Of a DNA stretch of 64,000 bases, positions 56,134 through 63,676 are shown one piece after another. Below the pieces are notes generated by a model that was not told the origin of the DNA, ran no database searches, and saw only the letters and a program-made list of their open reading frames with translations. A program made the translations under genes and the position numbers. Source of the DNA: Rhodobacter maris (lineage in GTDB: Bacteria; Pseudomonadota; Alphaproteobacteria; Rhodobacterales; Rhodobacteraceae); the NCBI RefSeq assembly GCF_900217815.1, contig NZ_OBMT01000005.1, forward strand, positions 154,674 to 218,673. The letters run 5' to 3'. Positions within the stretch are counted from its first letter, which is position 1. The number at the start of each line of letters is the position of its first letter.

Positions 56134-57504
56134 ATGCCGATTTCCGCAGCAAAATCCTCAAAGCAACGGGGCGATGCAGTGCTGATCTGCGTCGCCGCCG
56201 CCACCTGCCTTGCGCTGGTGATCTTCTGCGCGCCGCTGACCACCGTGACGGCGACGGTTACCGGTTTTGCGGGCGGCGGGGCGCTGCAAGCCTGGGTGCT
56301 CAGCGCGATGCCGCTTGGGGCGGCGGCGGGGCTCCTTGCGGCGGGCGCGATGGGCGATGCGCTGGGGCGGCGCGAGGTGTTCATCGGCGGGCTCTGGCTT
56401 ACGGCGGCGGCCTCGGCGCTGGCCACGCTGGCACCGACCGGGGCGGTGATGGTTGCGGGGCGGATCCTGCAAGGGCTTGGTTGCGCAGGGATTCTCGCCT
56501 GCGGACTTGGGCTTTTGGCCGAGCGTCACGCAGGCCCGGCGCGGGCGCGCGCCGCCCGGATCTGGGCGGCCTCCCTTGGCGCGGGCGTCGCCATTGGCCC
56601 GCTGCTCTGCGCCGCCCTGCTGCATCTGGCGGGTTGGCGGGCGGCTTATGGCGTCATCCTGATCCTTGCGTTGGTGCTGGCCCTTCTTGCGCCCCGCGTG
56701 CTCAGTGCCGCACCGAAGCAAAGGCAAGCCGTCGATGTGCCGGGCGCCGTGCTCCTGATGCTGGGTCTCGTGCCGATGCTGGCCGCGCTGATCCAGTTGC
56801 GCGCCGGTTTCTCGATGTCGGTGCTGGCCCTCGCCCTGACCGGAGCGGTCTTCCTGATCTGTTTTCTGGTCCGCGAACACCGCGCCCCGAACCCGATCCT
56901 TGCGCCGGGGCTGTTTCGCAACCGGGACTTCGTCGCGGCAACCACGGGGGCCTTCGCCTCGGGGGCGGGGGTGCTGGCGATCATGGGCTCGGTGCCGGTG
57001 ATCTTGCAGCAGGGTTACGCGATGAGCGGCATTGCGGCGAGCCTCGTTCTGCTCGTCTGGTCAGGTCCGACAGCGGCGACGGCGCTTGTTTGCGGCCCTC
57101 TGACGGGTCGGTTTTCGCCGCGCGTCGTGCTGATTGCGGCGCTGCTTGGCTGCGCCCTCGGGCAGATGCTGCTTTTGGGTCTGCGCGCCGACGCGGGATG
57201 GCACGGCGCTTTGGCGGGGCTGCTGGTGGCGGGCCTGTCGAACGGCGTGCTGAACGCCGCGCTCGGCCATCAAGCGGTGGAGAGCGTTCCTGCCGCACGC
57301 GCCGCGATGGGCTCGGGCGCCAACAACACCGCGCGTTACCTTGGCTCGGCGATCGGTTTTGCCGTGATCGCGCTTTTGATGGCGCGGGGGGTAGCGGCGG
57401 GCGATATCTTCCGCGGCTGGCACGAGGCGGTTCTGGCAAGCACCGCCTTTTCGCTCGCGGGGCTTATCGTTGTTTCGCTTCCAGGGCGGCGCTGCACCTC
57501 CTGA
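56134..57504 (+). CDS. MFS transporter (DHA2-like drug/solute exporter)
   Basis: 456 residues with 12-14 hydrophobic helices. The MFS motif between helices 2 and 3 reads GAMGDALGRREVFIGG, and GRILQGLGCAGI is like motif B. The second half has NPILAPGLFRNRDF typical of 14-helix exporters. AAAGG precedes the ATG. It is co-transcribed with the hydrolase at 55025 and ends at a strong terminator. It may export or import the compound handled by the hydrolase. Confidence 0.88.
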   Translation: MPISAAKSSKQRGDAVLICVAAATCLALVIFCAPLTTVTATVTGFAGGGALQAWVLSAMPLGAAAGLLAAGAMGDALGRREVFIGGLWLTAAASALATLAPTGAVMVAGRILQGLGCAGILACGLGLLAERHAGPARARAARIWAASLGAGVAIGPLLCAALLHLAGWRAAYGVILILALVLALLAPRVLSAAPKQRQAVDVPGAVLLMLGLVPMLAALIQLRAGFSMSVLALALTGAVFLICFLVREHRAPNPILAPGLFRNRDFVAATTGAFASGAGVLAIMGSVPVILQQGYAMSGIAASLVLLVWSGPTAATALVCGPLTGRFSPRVVLIAALLGCALGQMLLLGLRADAGWHGALAGLLVAGLSNGVLNAALGHQAVESVPAARAAMGSGANNTARYLGSAIGFAVIALLMARGVAAGDIFRGWHEAVLASTAFSLAGLIVVSLPGRRCTS

Positions 57505-57556
57505 AGGGCTACCTCGCCGCCGCAGGCGGAAAAGACATCGATGCTTTGACGAAAAG

Positions 57557-57590
57557 GGCGCCACGGGTTTCCGTGGCGCCTTCTCTTCTG
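57557..57590. terminator. Bidirectional terminator between MFS and AKR genes
   Basis: GGCGCCACGG (57557-57566) and CCGTGGCGCC (57571-57580) form a 10-bp stem with a GTTT loop, then TTCTCTTCT. The opposite side starts with AAAA, so it can also end the convergent aldo/keto reductase transcript. Confidence 0.85.
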
Positions 57591-57604
57591 GTCGCGCGTG
57601 GGTC

Positions 57605-58462
57605 TCAGACCTTGCCGCTATAGACCGGGAAGAAGCTCACATCGCCGTAATCCTTGGCGGTGATCGCTTTCAGTGCCGCCATATCGGCCTCGGAAATCTC
57701 GAAATCCACCGCGGCATTCTCCTGCATCCGCGCGGGTTTCGAGGTCTTCGGCAGCACGAGGCAATCGAGTTGCAGCACATAGCGGATGCACAGCTGCGCC
57801 ACGCTCACCCCGTATTTCGTCGCCATCGCGCCGATTTCCGGGTTGTCGAGGATCTTGCCATGCGCGATCGGCGAATAGGCCTCGACCAGCATCCCTTTCG
57901 ACTGGCAATAGCCGATCAGATCGAAGGGCGTGTTGCCGATATGGGCCAGAACCTGATTGATCATCGGCGTGACGGTGGCGTTTTCAAGCAGGTTGTCGAG
58001 GTCTTGCTTCTGGAAGTTCGACACGCCGATGGCGCGCAGCTTGCCCGCCGCCAGCGCCTCTTCGAGCGCCTTCCAGGCGGCCAGATTGCCGGCAAAGAAC
58101 CGATCCTCGGCGGCCCATTCGCCCCAGGGCTGCGGGCTGTGGATGATCATCAGGTCGATATAATCAAGCCCGAGCCGCTCGAGCGAGCCCTCGATCGCGG
58201 CCTTGGCGCTCTCGTAATCCTTGATCTCGGCGGCGAGCTTGGTCTGCACGAAAATCTGCTCGCGCGGCACGCCGCAGGTGCGCACGCCTTCGCCCACGCC
58301 GCGCTCGTTCTCGTAGGCCTGCGCGGTGTCGATATGGCGATATCCCAGCGCAATCGCCGCCTTCACGGCCTCGGCCACTTCGGCGTCCGGGATCATCCAG
58401 GTGCCAAGCGCCAGTTTCGGAATCGCAACGCCGTTGGGCAGGGTCATGGTCTCTTGCAGCAT
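57605..58462 (-). CDS. Aldo/keto reductase
   Basis: 285 residues. The catalytic tetrad is intact: Asp45 and Tyr50 (YRHIDTAQAY), Lys75 (FVQTKLA) and His108 (IIHSP). GVSNFQ and the NADPH-site PKTSKPARMQEN are also present. It reduces aldehydes or ketones with NADPH in the cytosol. It is similar in type to 2,5-diketogluconate/methylglyoxal reductases. Upstream lie a short repeat cluster and an ATGAA-N5-TTCAT operator, which ties it to the LysR regulon. Confidence 0.93.
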   Translation of the reverse strand: MLQETMTLPNGVAIPKLALGTWMIPDAEVAEAVKAAIALGYRHIDTAQAYENERGVGEGVRTCGVPREQIFVQTKLAAEIKDYESAKAAIEGSLERLGLDYIDLMIIHSPQPWGEWAAEDRFFAGNLAAWKALEEALAAGKLRAIGVSNFQKQDLDNLLENATVTPMINQVLAHIGNTPFDLIGYCQSKGMLVEAYSPIAHGKILDNPEIGAMATKYGVSVAQLCIRYVLQLDCLVLPKTSKPARMQENAAVDFEISEADMAALKAITAKDYGDVSFFPVYSGKV

Positions 58463-58504
58463 CTCTTTGCTCCGTCGCTGTGGCCCCGCAGGGCCGTGAG
58501 GGGA

Positions 58505-58602
58505 GGCGCCGATAGTCCGGCGCCCTTCTGGAGCGGATATAGTCCGGCGCCGCTTTCAGGATAATCGCGCCGTAATGGCTAGTTCCCATGAACGGGATTC
58601 AT
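58505..58602. promoter_or_regulatory. AKR upstream region: LysR-type operator and 13-base direct repeats
   Basis: ATGAA-N5-TTCAT at 58588-58602 overlaps the soxR stop and lies 126 bases upstream of the AKR start. Nearer to the gene, ATAGTCCGGCGCC occurs twice (58512-58524 and 58539-58551), and GGCGCC-GATAGTCC-GGCGCC (58505-58524) can form a hairpin. The first is likely an operator; the role of the repeats is unknown. Confidence 0.55.
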
Positions 58603-59087
58603 CAATGCCGCCCCGCTTTCAGCAACACCGCCCCCTTGCCCTCGGCGGCCAAAGCGTCGGAGGGGTTGCGCAGCGGGCAGATTTCTTTCGACAGACACCC
58701 GCAACCGATGCAGCCGTCGAGCCTGTCGCGCAACTCGGTCAACCCCGTGATGCGCGCCTCGATCGCCGCCTTCCAGCCCGCCACCATGTCGCGCACCTCG
58801 CGCACATCGGGGGTCTGGTCGGGCGGGAAGGGGCGCAACAGCGCCGCGATCTCGGCGAGCGAAAAGCCCAGATCCTGCGCCACGCGGATGATCGCGATGC
58901 GGCGCAGCACGTCACGCGCATAACGGCGCTGGTTGCCCGCACTGCGCAAGGCCGCGATCAGCCCCTTTTGTTCGTAGAAATGCAGCGTCGAGACTGCCAC
59001 CCCGGCGCGCTCGGCCACCTGCCCGACGCTCAATATCTTCGGCAAGGGGCCGGGCCTGGGCGCGCGCGAATTTGTCGCTTGGGGCAT
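58602..59087 (-). CDS. soxR: SoxR redox-sensing regulator (MerR family)
   Basis: 161 residues. A MerR-type N-terminal HTH (VGQVAERAGVAVSTLHFYEQKG, then RSAGNQRRYARDVLRR) is followed by a dimer helix and the [2Fe-2S] motif CIGCGCLSKEIC (Cx2CxCx5C) near the C-terminus. SoxR turns on target promoters when its cluster is oxidised, usually by redox-cycling compounds. CAGGAG precedes the ATG at 59087. A SoxR-type box lies just upstream and faces the SDR gene; no soxS is present, as usual outside enterics. Confidence 0.94.
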   Translation of the reverse strand: MPQATNSRAPRPGPLPKILSVGQVAERAGVAVSTLHFYEQKGLIAALRSAGNQRRYARDVLRRIAIIRVAQDLGFSLAEIAALLRPFPPDQTPDVREVRDMVAGWKAAIEARITGLTELRDRLDGCIGCGCLSKEICPLRNPSDALAAEGKGAVLLKAGRH

Positions 59088-59100
59088 CGGCGATCTCCTG

Positions 59101-59131
59101 TTGACCTCAACCTTACCTGAGGTTTTATACG
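59101..59131 (+). promoter_or_regulatory. SoxR box within a promoter driving the SDR gene
   Basis: TTGACC (59101-59106) and TATACG (59126-59131) form a promoter with a 19-base spacer, the long spacing typical of MerR-family targets. Centred in the spacer is an inverted repeat, ACCTCA (59104-59109) / TGAGGT (59118-59123), close to the known SoxR box CCTCAAG-N4-CTTGAGG. It points to the SDR gene at 59241. Confidence 0.75.
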
Positions 59132-59240
59132 AGGGGTCGGCTTGGATCAGCAAGCCCCCTCATCGCAGCGGCGGCGGGGGAGGATGCGGCGCCGACGGGG
59201 GGGTTGGCCCCTTGGCGTCGCCACAATGGAAAGACGCTGA

Positions 59241-59969
59241 ATGTCTGAGACGACACAAAAAATCGTGCTGGTGAGCGGCGCGAACCGGGGCATCGGGGCG
59301 GCCGTTGCGGCGGCGCTGGCGCGCGCGGGGGTACATGTGCTTTTGGGCGCGCGCACGCTGGAAGCGGGCGAGGCGGCGGCTGCGCCGATCCGGGCCGAGG
59401 GGGGCAAGGTCACCGTGGTGCAGCTCGACGTGACCGATGCGGCCAGTGTGGCCGCGCTGGCCGGGAACCTGGCCGCCGATTTCGGTTACATCGACATTCT
59501 GGTGAACAACGCGGGCGTCGGGCTTGATTATGTGCCGGGGCTGAGCGCGGTCGAGAAGATGGAGCAGATGCTGGCGATCAACGTGGTCGGCGGGTTGCGC
59601 CTGACCGAGGCGATGCTGCCCTTGCTCGAAAAAAGCACCGCGCCGCGGATCGTCAATGTGTCCTCGGAACTGGCCTCCTTCGGGCTGCGCCACGATCCGA
59701 GCTGGGGCCACCACGACAAGGTGATGCCGCTTTATGCCGCCTCGAAAGCGGCGGTGAACGCGCTGACGCTCGGCTATGCGTTCGCGCTGGCCGACAAGGG
59801 GATCAAGGTCAATGCGATCTGCCCCGGCTATACCGCGACCGAGGCGACCAATTTCATGCCCGACCGCACGGTCGATGAGGCGGCGGTGGTGATCTTGCAG
59901 ATGGCGCTGCTGGGCGACGATGGCCCGACTGGCGGCTTCTTCAACGATCAGGGCCCGCTGCCTTGGTAA
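59241..59969 (+). CDS. Short-chain dehydrogenase/reductase
   Basis: 242 residues. NAD(P)-site SGANRGIGAAVA is at ~12-23, LVNNAGVG mid-way, and the catalytic Ser and Tyr-x-x-x-Lys in NVSSELAS and LYAASKAAVN. NPCGYTAT-like 'ICPGYTATEATNF' follows. It resembles carbonyl-reductase-like SDRs. GGAAAG precedes the ATG. It is driven by a SoxR-type promoter, so it may reduce redox-active quinone-like compounds; that is inference. Confidence 0.9.
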   Translation: MSETTQKIVLVSGANRGIGAAVAAALARAGVHVLLGARTLEAGEAAAAPIRAEGGKVTVVQLDVTDAASVAALAGNLAADFGYIDILVNNAGVGLDYVPGLSAVEKMEQMLAINVVGGLRLTEAMLPLLEKSTAPRIVNVSSELASFGLRHDPSWGHHDKVMPLYAASKAAVNALTLGYAFALADKGIKVNAICPGYTATEATNFMPDRTVDEAAVVILQMALLGDDGPTGGFFNDQGPLPW

Positions 59970-59990
59970 GTGCTTGATCTTCGGGCGCGT

Positions 59991-60437
59991 CTACTCGGCG
60001 CGCTCGAACCTTGCCGTGACCGGGCCGGAGCGGTCGAGCGCCGTGACCGGCCCGTCGAACCGCCCCAAAGGCACCAGCCCCGGCGCGCTGGAAAACGGCT
60101 TGAGGAAGATCGCCAGATTGCCCCAGGGCGCGTAAAGGGTGATGTCGCCGGTCGCAGGCTTGTAGCTGCGCGGCGCGCCCGTGGTATCGAGCCGGCGCGG
60201 CAGATCGGCGATGCGCTCGATGCCGTGGTAATCGGTCAGCACCAGATCGCGCGGCAAAATCGCTGCGAAATCGCGCGCGGTTGCGCTATCGTTCAGGGTA
60301 GCGGTGAGCGTGGCATCGGGCAGGATCACGCGGATCTGGATCATCGTCGGGGGCTCCATGGAGGCGGGGGTTTGGGCGGGCAGCAGGCCGGGCGCCGCAA
60401 GGGCGAGACAGGCCATAAGGCAGGTGCGGCGCAGCAT
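59991..60437 (-). CDS. Exported cyclophilin-like fold protein
   Basis: 148 residues from the ATG at 60437 (GAGAGG upstream). A signal peptide (MLRRTCLMACLALAAPGLLPAQ) precedes a small beta-barrel domain of the cyclophilin-like type found in bacterial proteins: IQIRVILPDATLTATLNDSA, TARDFAAILPRDL, then GDITLYAPWGNLAIFLKPF. No proline-isomerase active site is evident, and the function of this family is unknown. It is often near aldo/keto reductases and cupins, as here. It diverges from LysR regulator 2. Confidence 0.8.
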   Translation of the reverse strand: MLRRTCLMACLALAAPGLLPAQTPASMEPPTMIQIRVILPDATLTATLNDSATARDFAAILPRDLVLTDYHGIERIADLPRRLDTTGAPRSYKPATGDITLYAPWGNLAIFLKPFSSAPGLVPLGRFDGPVTALDRSGPVTARFERAE

Positions 60438-60531
60438 CGCTTTTCCTCTCGGGCAACGGGCGGACCGCCAGTTCTGCCAAGCATTGCCGCGAAACCCGCG
60501 CAGGGCAATCGCGCCTTGGGGCAATCCACCC

Positions 60532-60546
60532 ATGAGCAGCACTCAT
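60532..60546. promoter_or_regulatory. LysR-type operator ATGAG-N5-CTCAT
   Basis: A 5+5 inverted repeat of the same form as at 54904 and 58588, in the region between the cyclophilin-like gene (minus) and LysR regulator 2 (plus). It is a likely operator for a LysR protein. Confidence 0.6.
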
Positions 60547-60669
60547 CAATGTCTGCGGCCTTGGCCCCATTAAGCCCGATTGCCCCCGGCGCTAGTCTCG
60601 CCAAGGCCCGGCGAGCAAATCAATCTTTGGACTTAATGAGCCGGGCGCATATATTGCGAGGAAGATCCG

Positions 60670-61623
60670 ATGCCCCAAGGCCAACCGCGCCCCCACCCCC
60701 ATCTGCAATCCGTTGATCTCCCCGCCATGCTGCGTGAAAACCTCAACGACCTGATCGCGCTTGCCACCGTTGCCGAAGAGCGCAGCTTCACCCGCGCCGC
60801 GGCCCGGCTCAATGTGTCGCAATCAGCACTCAGCCACACGATCAAGGCACTCGAGGCGCGGCTCGGGCTAAGGCTTCTGACCCGCACCACCCGCTCGGTT
60901 GCGCCGACTCTCGAAGGCGAGGATCTGCTGGCGACAATCAACCCCTGTTTCGAAACCATCGAGGCGCGTCTGCGCGCGCTCAACGATGCCCGCGACGAGC
61001 CCACCGGCACGGTACGGATCGTGGCGACCGACTATGCCATCGACACGGTGCTTTGGCCCAAGCTCTCGCCAGTCTTGAAGAAATTCCCCTCGATCAATCT
61101 GGAACTGGTGATGGATTACGGCTTCACCGACCTCGCCTCGGCGCAATGCGACGCCGGGGTGCGCTATGGCGAGGCGGTGAGCGAGGGCATGATCGCCACC
61201 CGCATCGGCCCCGACGAGCGCATGCTTTGCGTCGGCGCGCCCGAGTATTTCGCCCGCGCAGGCATCCCGCACCAGCCGCAGGATTTGACCGCGCATGCCT
61301 GCATCAACCTGCGTCTGTCGACCCATGGCGCGCTTTACGCCTGGGAATTCGAGGACAAGGACGGCAACGAGATCCGGGTGAAGGTGCGCGGGCAATGCTG
61401 TTTCAATACGGTGATGCCGGTGATGCGCGCCGCGCTCGAGGGACATGGGCTCGCCTGCCTGCCAGACCGGATGGTGGCGCCCCATCTGCAAAGCGGAGTG
61501 CTGCAAGCCTGCCTCGAAGACTATTCCCCCGCCTTTCCGGGCTTTTACCTTTACTACCCCAGCCGCCAGCGCCCCTCTTCGGCCTTTACCGCCGTGCTCG
61601 AAGCCCTGCGCGAGAGGGGCTGA
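60670..61623 (+). CDS. LysR-family regulator 2
   Basis: 317 residues from the ATG at 60670, which has GAGGAAG 5 bases upstream. An ATG at 60727 would give a more usual LysR start. HTH ~24-82 (SFTRAAARLNVSQSALSHTIK) and an effector domain (~108-310) are complete. The HTH is similar to that of regulator 1 at 53968, so the two may bind the same operators. It lies between the cyclophilin-like gene and the CMD-reductase-cupin operon, and may control both. Confidence 0.92.
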   Translation: MPQGQPRPHPHLQSVDLPAMLRENLNDLIALATVAEERSFTRAAARLNVSQSALSHTIKALEARLGLRLLTRTTRSVAPTLEGEDLLATINPCFETIEARLRALNDARDEPTGTVRIVATDYAIDTVLWPKLSPVLKKFPSINLELVMDYGFTDLASAQCDAGVRYGEAVSEGMIATRIGPDERMLCVGAPEYFARAGIPHQPQDLTAHACINLRLSTHGALYAWEFEDKDGNEIRVKVRGQCCFNTVMPVMRAALEGHGLACLPDRMVAPHLQSGVLQACLEDYSPAFPGFYLYYPSRQRPSSAFTAVLEALRERG

Positions 61624-61644
61624 GGGCCCAGAGACGGGGGTTCC

Positions 61645-61674
61645 ATGAATCCCCGTCATGAGTGGGGTGTTCAT
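61645..61674. promoter_or_regulatory. LysR-type operators upstream of the CMD operon
   Basis: ATGAA-N5-GTCAT (61645-61659) and ATGAG-N7-TTCAT (61658-61674) lie 70-99 bases before the CMD gene. They repeat the ATGA...TCAT form of the other three sites with small deviations. Confidence 0.5.
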
Positions 61675-61743
61675 TTCCGCCATTAAGTTTGCCCGCCACA
61701 GGGGCCAAATGACCCTGGGTAAGATAACCCGATGGAGGCCCCG

Positions 61744-62505
61744 ATGAACACCACACTTGCCGCATCCGCCCTGGCGCTTTTCGCCACCGGCGCCTCGGCC
61801 GAGGCGCTCTCGCGCAGCCAACCCGAAAGCCTGGACCGCGTTGCCCCCGCGCTCGCCGCCTATGCGACCGACGATCTGCTGGGCAAGGTCTGGACCGGGG
61901 CGGAGCTGTCGTTGCGCGACCGGGCGCTGGTCACCTTTGCCGCGCTGATGACCCGGCACGAGACCGACACGCTGGCGCGGCATGCGGACCTCGCGCTCGA
62001 GGCCGGGGTGAGCCCGGCCGAACTGTCGGAGACCATCACCCATCTCGCCTTCTACACCGGCTGGGGCAATGCGATCGCCGCCACGGAGGCGCTGGCGCCG
62101 ATCTATGACGCGCGCGGCATCACCATGGCCGACCTGCCCGCCGTTTCGCCCGAGCTTTTGCCCCTGAACGCCGAGGCCGAGGCCGCGCGCGATGCGATGG
62201 TGACGGCCAATTTCGGCACTGTCTCGCCGGGCGTGGTGGAAACGACGCGCGATATCCTGTTTCGCGACCTCTGGCTGCGCCCCGATCTCGCGCCGCGCGA
62301 CCGCTCGATGGTCACCGTCGCGGCGCTGATCGCCGCCGGCCAGCCCGAACAGATGACCTTTCACCTCAACCGCGCGATGGACAACGGCCTGACCCAGACC
62401 GAGGCGGGCGCGATGCTCTCGCATCTGGCCTTCTACGCGGGCTGGCCGAAAGTGTTCTCGGCGCTGCCGGTGGCCAAGGCGGTGTTCGAGGCTCGCGCCC
62501 AGTAA
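61744..62505 (+). CDS. Exported carboxymuconolactone-decarboxylase-like protein (two CMD domains)
   Basis: 253 residues from the ATG at 61744 (GGAGG 5 bases upstream; ATG 61732 is less likely). A signal peptide (MNTTLAASALALFATGASA) is followed by two CMD domains (~40-120 and ~150-240), each with the helical segment ETITHLAFYTGWG / GAMLSHLAFYAGWP and LRDRALVTFAALM / PRDRSMVTVAALI. The CxxC of the AhpD branch is absent, so it is not a thiol peroxidase partner. The function is unknown. It heads a three-gene operon with the reductase-like and cupin genes. Confidence 0.84.
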   Translation: MNTTLAASALALFATGASAEALSRSQPESLDRVAPALAAYATDDLLGKVWTGAELSLRDRALVTFAALMTRHETDTLARHADLALEAGVSPAELSETITHLAFYTGWGNAIAATEALAPIYDARGITMADLPAVSPELLPLNAEAEAARDAMVTANFGTVSPGVVETTRDILFRDLWLRPDLAPRDRSMVTVAALIAAGQPEQMTFHLNRAMDNGLTQTEAGAMLSHLAFYAGWPKVFSALPVAKAVFEARAQ

Positions 62506-62529
62506 GGGGCGCCAAGCAAGGAGGCGGTG

Positions 62530-63168
62530 ATGCGGATCGGCATTCTCGGATCGGGGCGGATGGGCGGCACGCTTGGGCGGCTCTGGGCGCGCGCGGGGCA
62601 TGAGATCGCCTTCGCCTATGCCCGCAGCCCCGCCAAACTTGCGGCGCTGGCGCGCGAGACGGGCGGGTTCAGCGGCTCGGTGGCCGAGGTCACCGCCTGC
62701 TCCGAGGTGCTGCTGCTTGCCGTGCATTGGAGCCGCGTGCCCGAAGTGCTGACGCAGGCGGGCGCGCTGACGGGCAAGGTGGTGCTCAATTGCTGCGTGC
62801 CGCTTGACGACACCGACAGCGCGCTGGTGCTTGGCCCCACCACCTCGGGCGCCGAGGAACTGGCGCGGCTGCGCCCCGGCGCGCGTTGGGTGGGGTGTTT
62901 CAACACCACGCCCTCGGAAAGCCTGGCGCCGGTGTTTGCCCGCAAGGGCCAGGCCGACCCGCCGCAACTGCTGGTCTATGGCGAAGATGCGGGCGCGCTG
63001 AGCCTCGCCGATGCGCTGATCCGCGACATCGGCTTTGCGCCCTGCCCGGCGGGCGGGCTGCGCTCGGCGCGCTTCGTCGAGCCCTTCGCCATGGTCACGG
63101 CCGAACTGGCCTATGACCAACCGGGCGGCCCGGCGCTGATCTATCGTTTCGAGAAACTGCGCCCTTGA
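62530..63168 (+). CDS. NADP-binding reductase-like protein (F420-dependent NADP oxidoreductase-like)
   Basis: 212 residues from the ATG at 62530 (AAGGAGG 5 bases upstream; GTG 62527 also in frame). The dinucleotide motif GILGSGRMGGTLGRLWARAG is at the N-terminus, as in the NADP_Rossmann proteins that include archaeal F420:NADP reductase. NCCVPLDDTD and LGPTTSGAEELARL follow. The C-terminal third has ELAYDQPGGPALIYRFEKL. Cofactor use beyond NADP is not shown. It lies 24 bases after the CMD gene. Confidence 0.8.
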   Translation: MRIGILGSGRMGGTLGRLWARAGHEIAFAYARSPAKLAALARETGGFSGSVAEVTACSEVLLLAVHWSRVPEVLTQAGALTGKVVLNCCVPLDDTDSALVLGPTTSGAEELARLRPGARWVGCFNTTPSESLAPVFARKGQADPPQLLVYGEDAGALSLADALIRDIGFAPCPAGGLRSARFVEPFAMVTAELAYDQPGGPALIYRFEKLRP

Positions 63169-63207
63169 AGCCGCGCCCATACGGCGTGCAACCAACTGGA
63201 GACACAC

Positions 63208-63603
63208 ATGAAAATCATCCGTTCCGGCGAAACCCCTTCGATGAAGGGCCCCGAGGACTGGTTCACCGGCACCGTCCGCGTCGACATGCTGTTTGCGGCC
63301 GAGGCGCCCGGCCGTGCCAGCGGCAGCCATGTCACCTTCGAGCCCGGCGCGCGCACCGCCTGGCACACCCATCCGGCGGGCCAGACGATCCTGATCACCT
63401 TCGGGCGCGGCCGGGTGCAGCGCGCGGGCGGCCCGGTCGAAGAGGTGCGCGCGGGCGATGTGGTCTGGTTCCCGGCGGGCGAGAAACACTGGCACGGCGC
63501 CTCGGCCGAGACCGCGATGAGCCATATCGCGGTGCAGGAAAGCATCGACGGATCGCCCGTGACCTGGCTCGAGAAAGTCGCCGACGCCGATTACAACGGG
63601 TGA
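63208..63603 (+). CDS. Cupin-domain protein
   Basis: 131 residues, a single cupin barrel. Motif 1: AWHTHPAGQTILITFGRGRVQ (His-x-His, Glu replaced by Gln). Motif 2: PAGEKHWHGASAE. The three His probably bind a metal. It is of the (R)-mandelonitrile-lyase-like or YhhW type often paired with CMD proteins. Substrate unknown. It closes the CMD operon and is followed by a hairpin. Confidence 0.88.
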   Translation: MKIIRSGETPSMKGPEDWFTGTVRVDMLFAAEAPGRASGSHVTFEPGARTAWHTHPAGQTILITFGRGRVQRAGGPVEEVRAGDVVWFPAGEKHWHGASAETAMSHIAVQESIDGSPVTWLEKVADADYNG

Positions 63604-63622
63604 GGCGGGGCGAGAGACCGAA

Positions 63623-63662
63623 GCTCCCACCACCGCGGCCATGGTGCGGCGGCGGCGGGAGC
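63623..63662. terminator. Long hairpin after cupin gene, possible terminator
   Basis: GCTCCC (63623-63628) pairs with GGGAGC (63657-63662), and the stem goes on inwards with two A-C mismatches to base 63636/63649. No U-run follows. It may end the CMD operon transcript by a Rho-type mechanism or only block decay. Confidence 0.35.
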
Positions 63663-63676
63663 CGGTGATCCGATCC

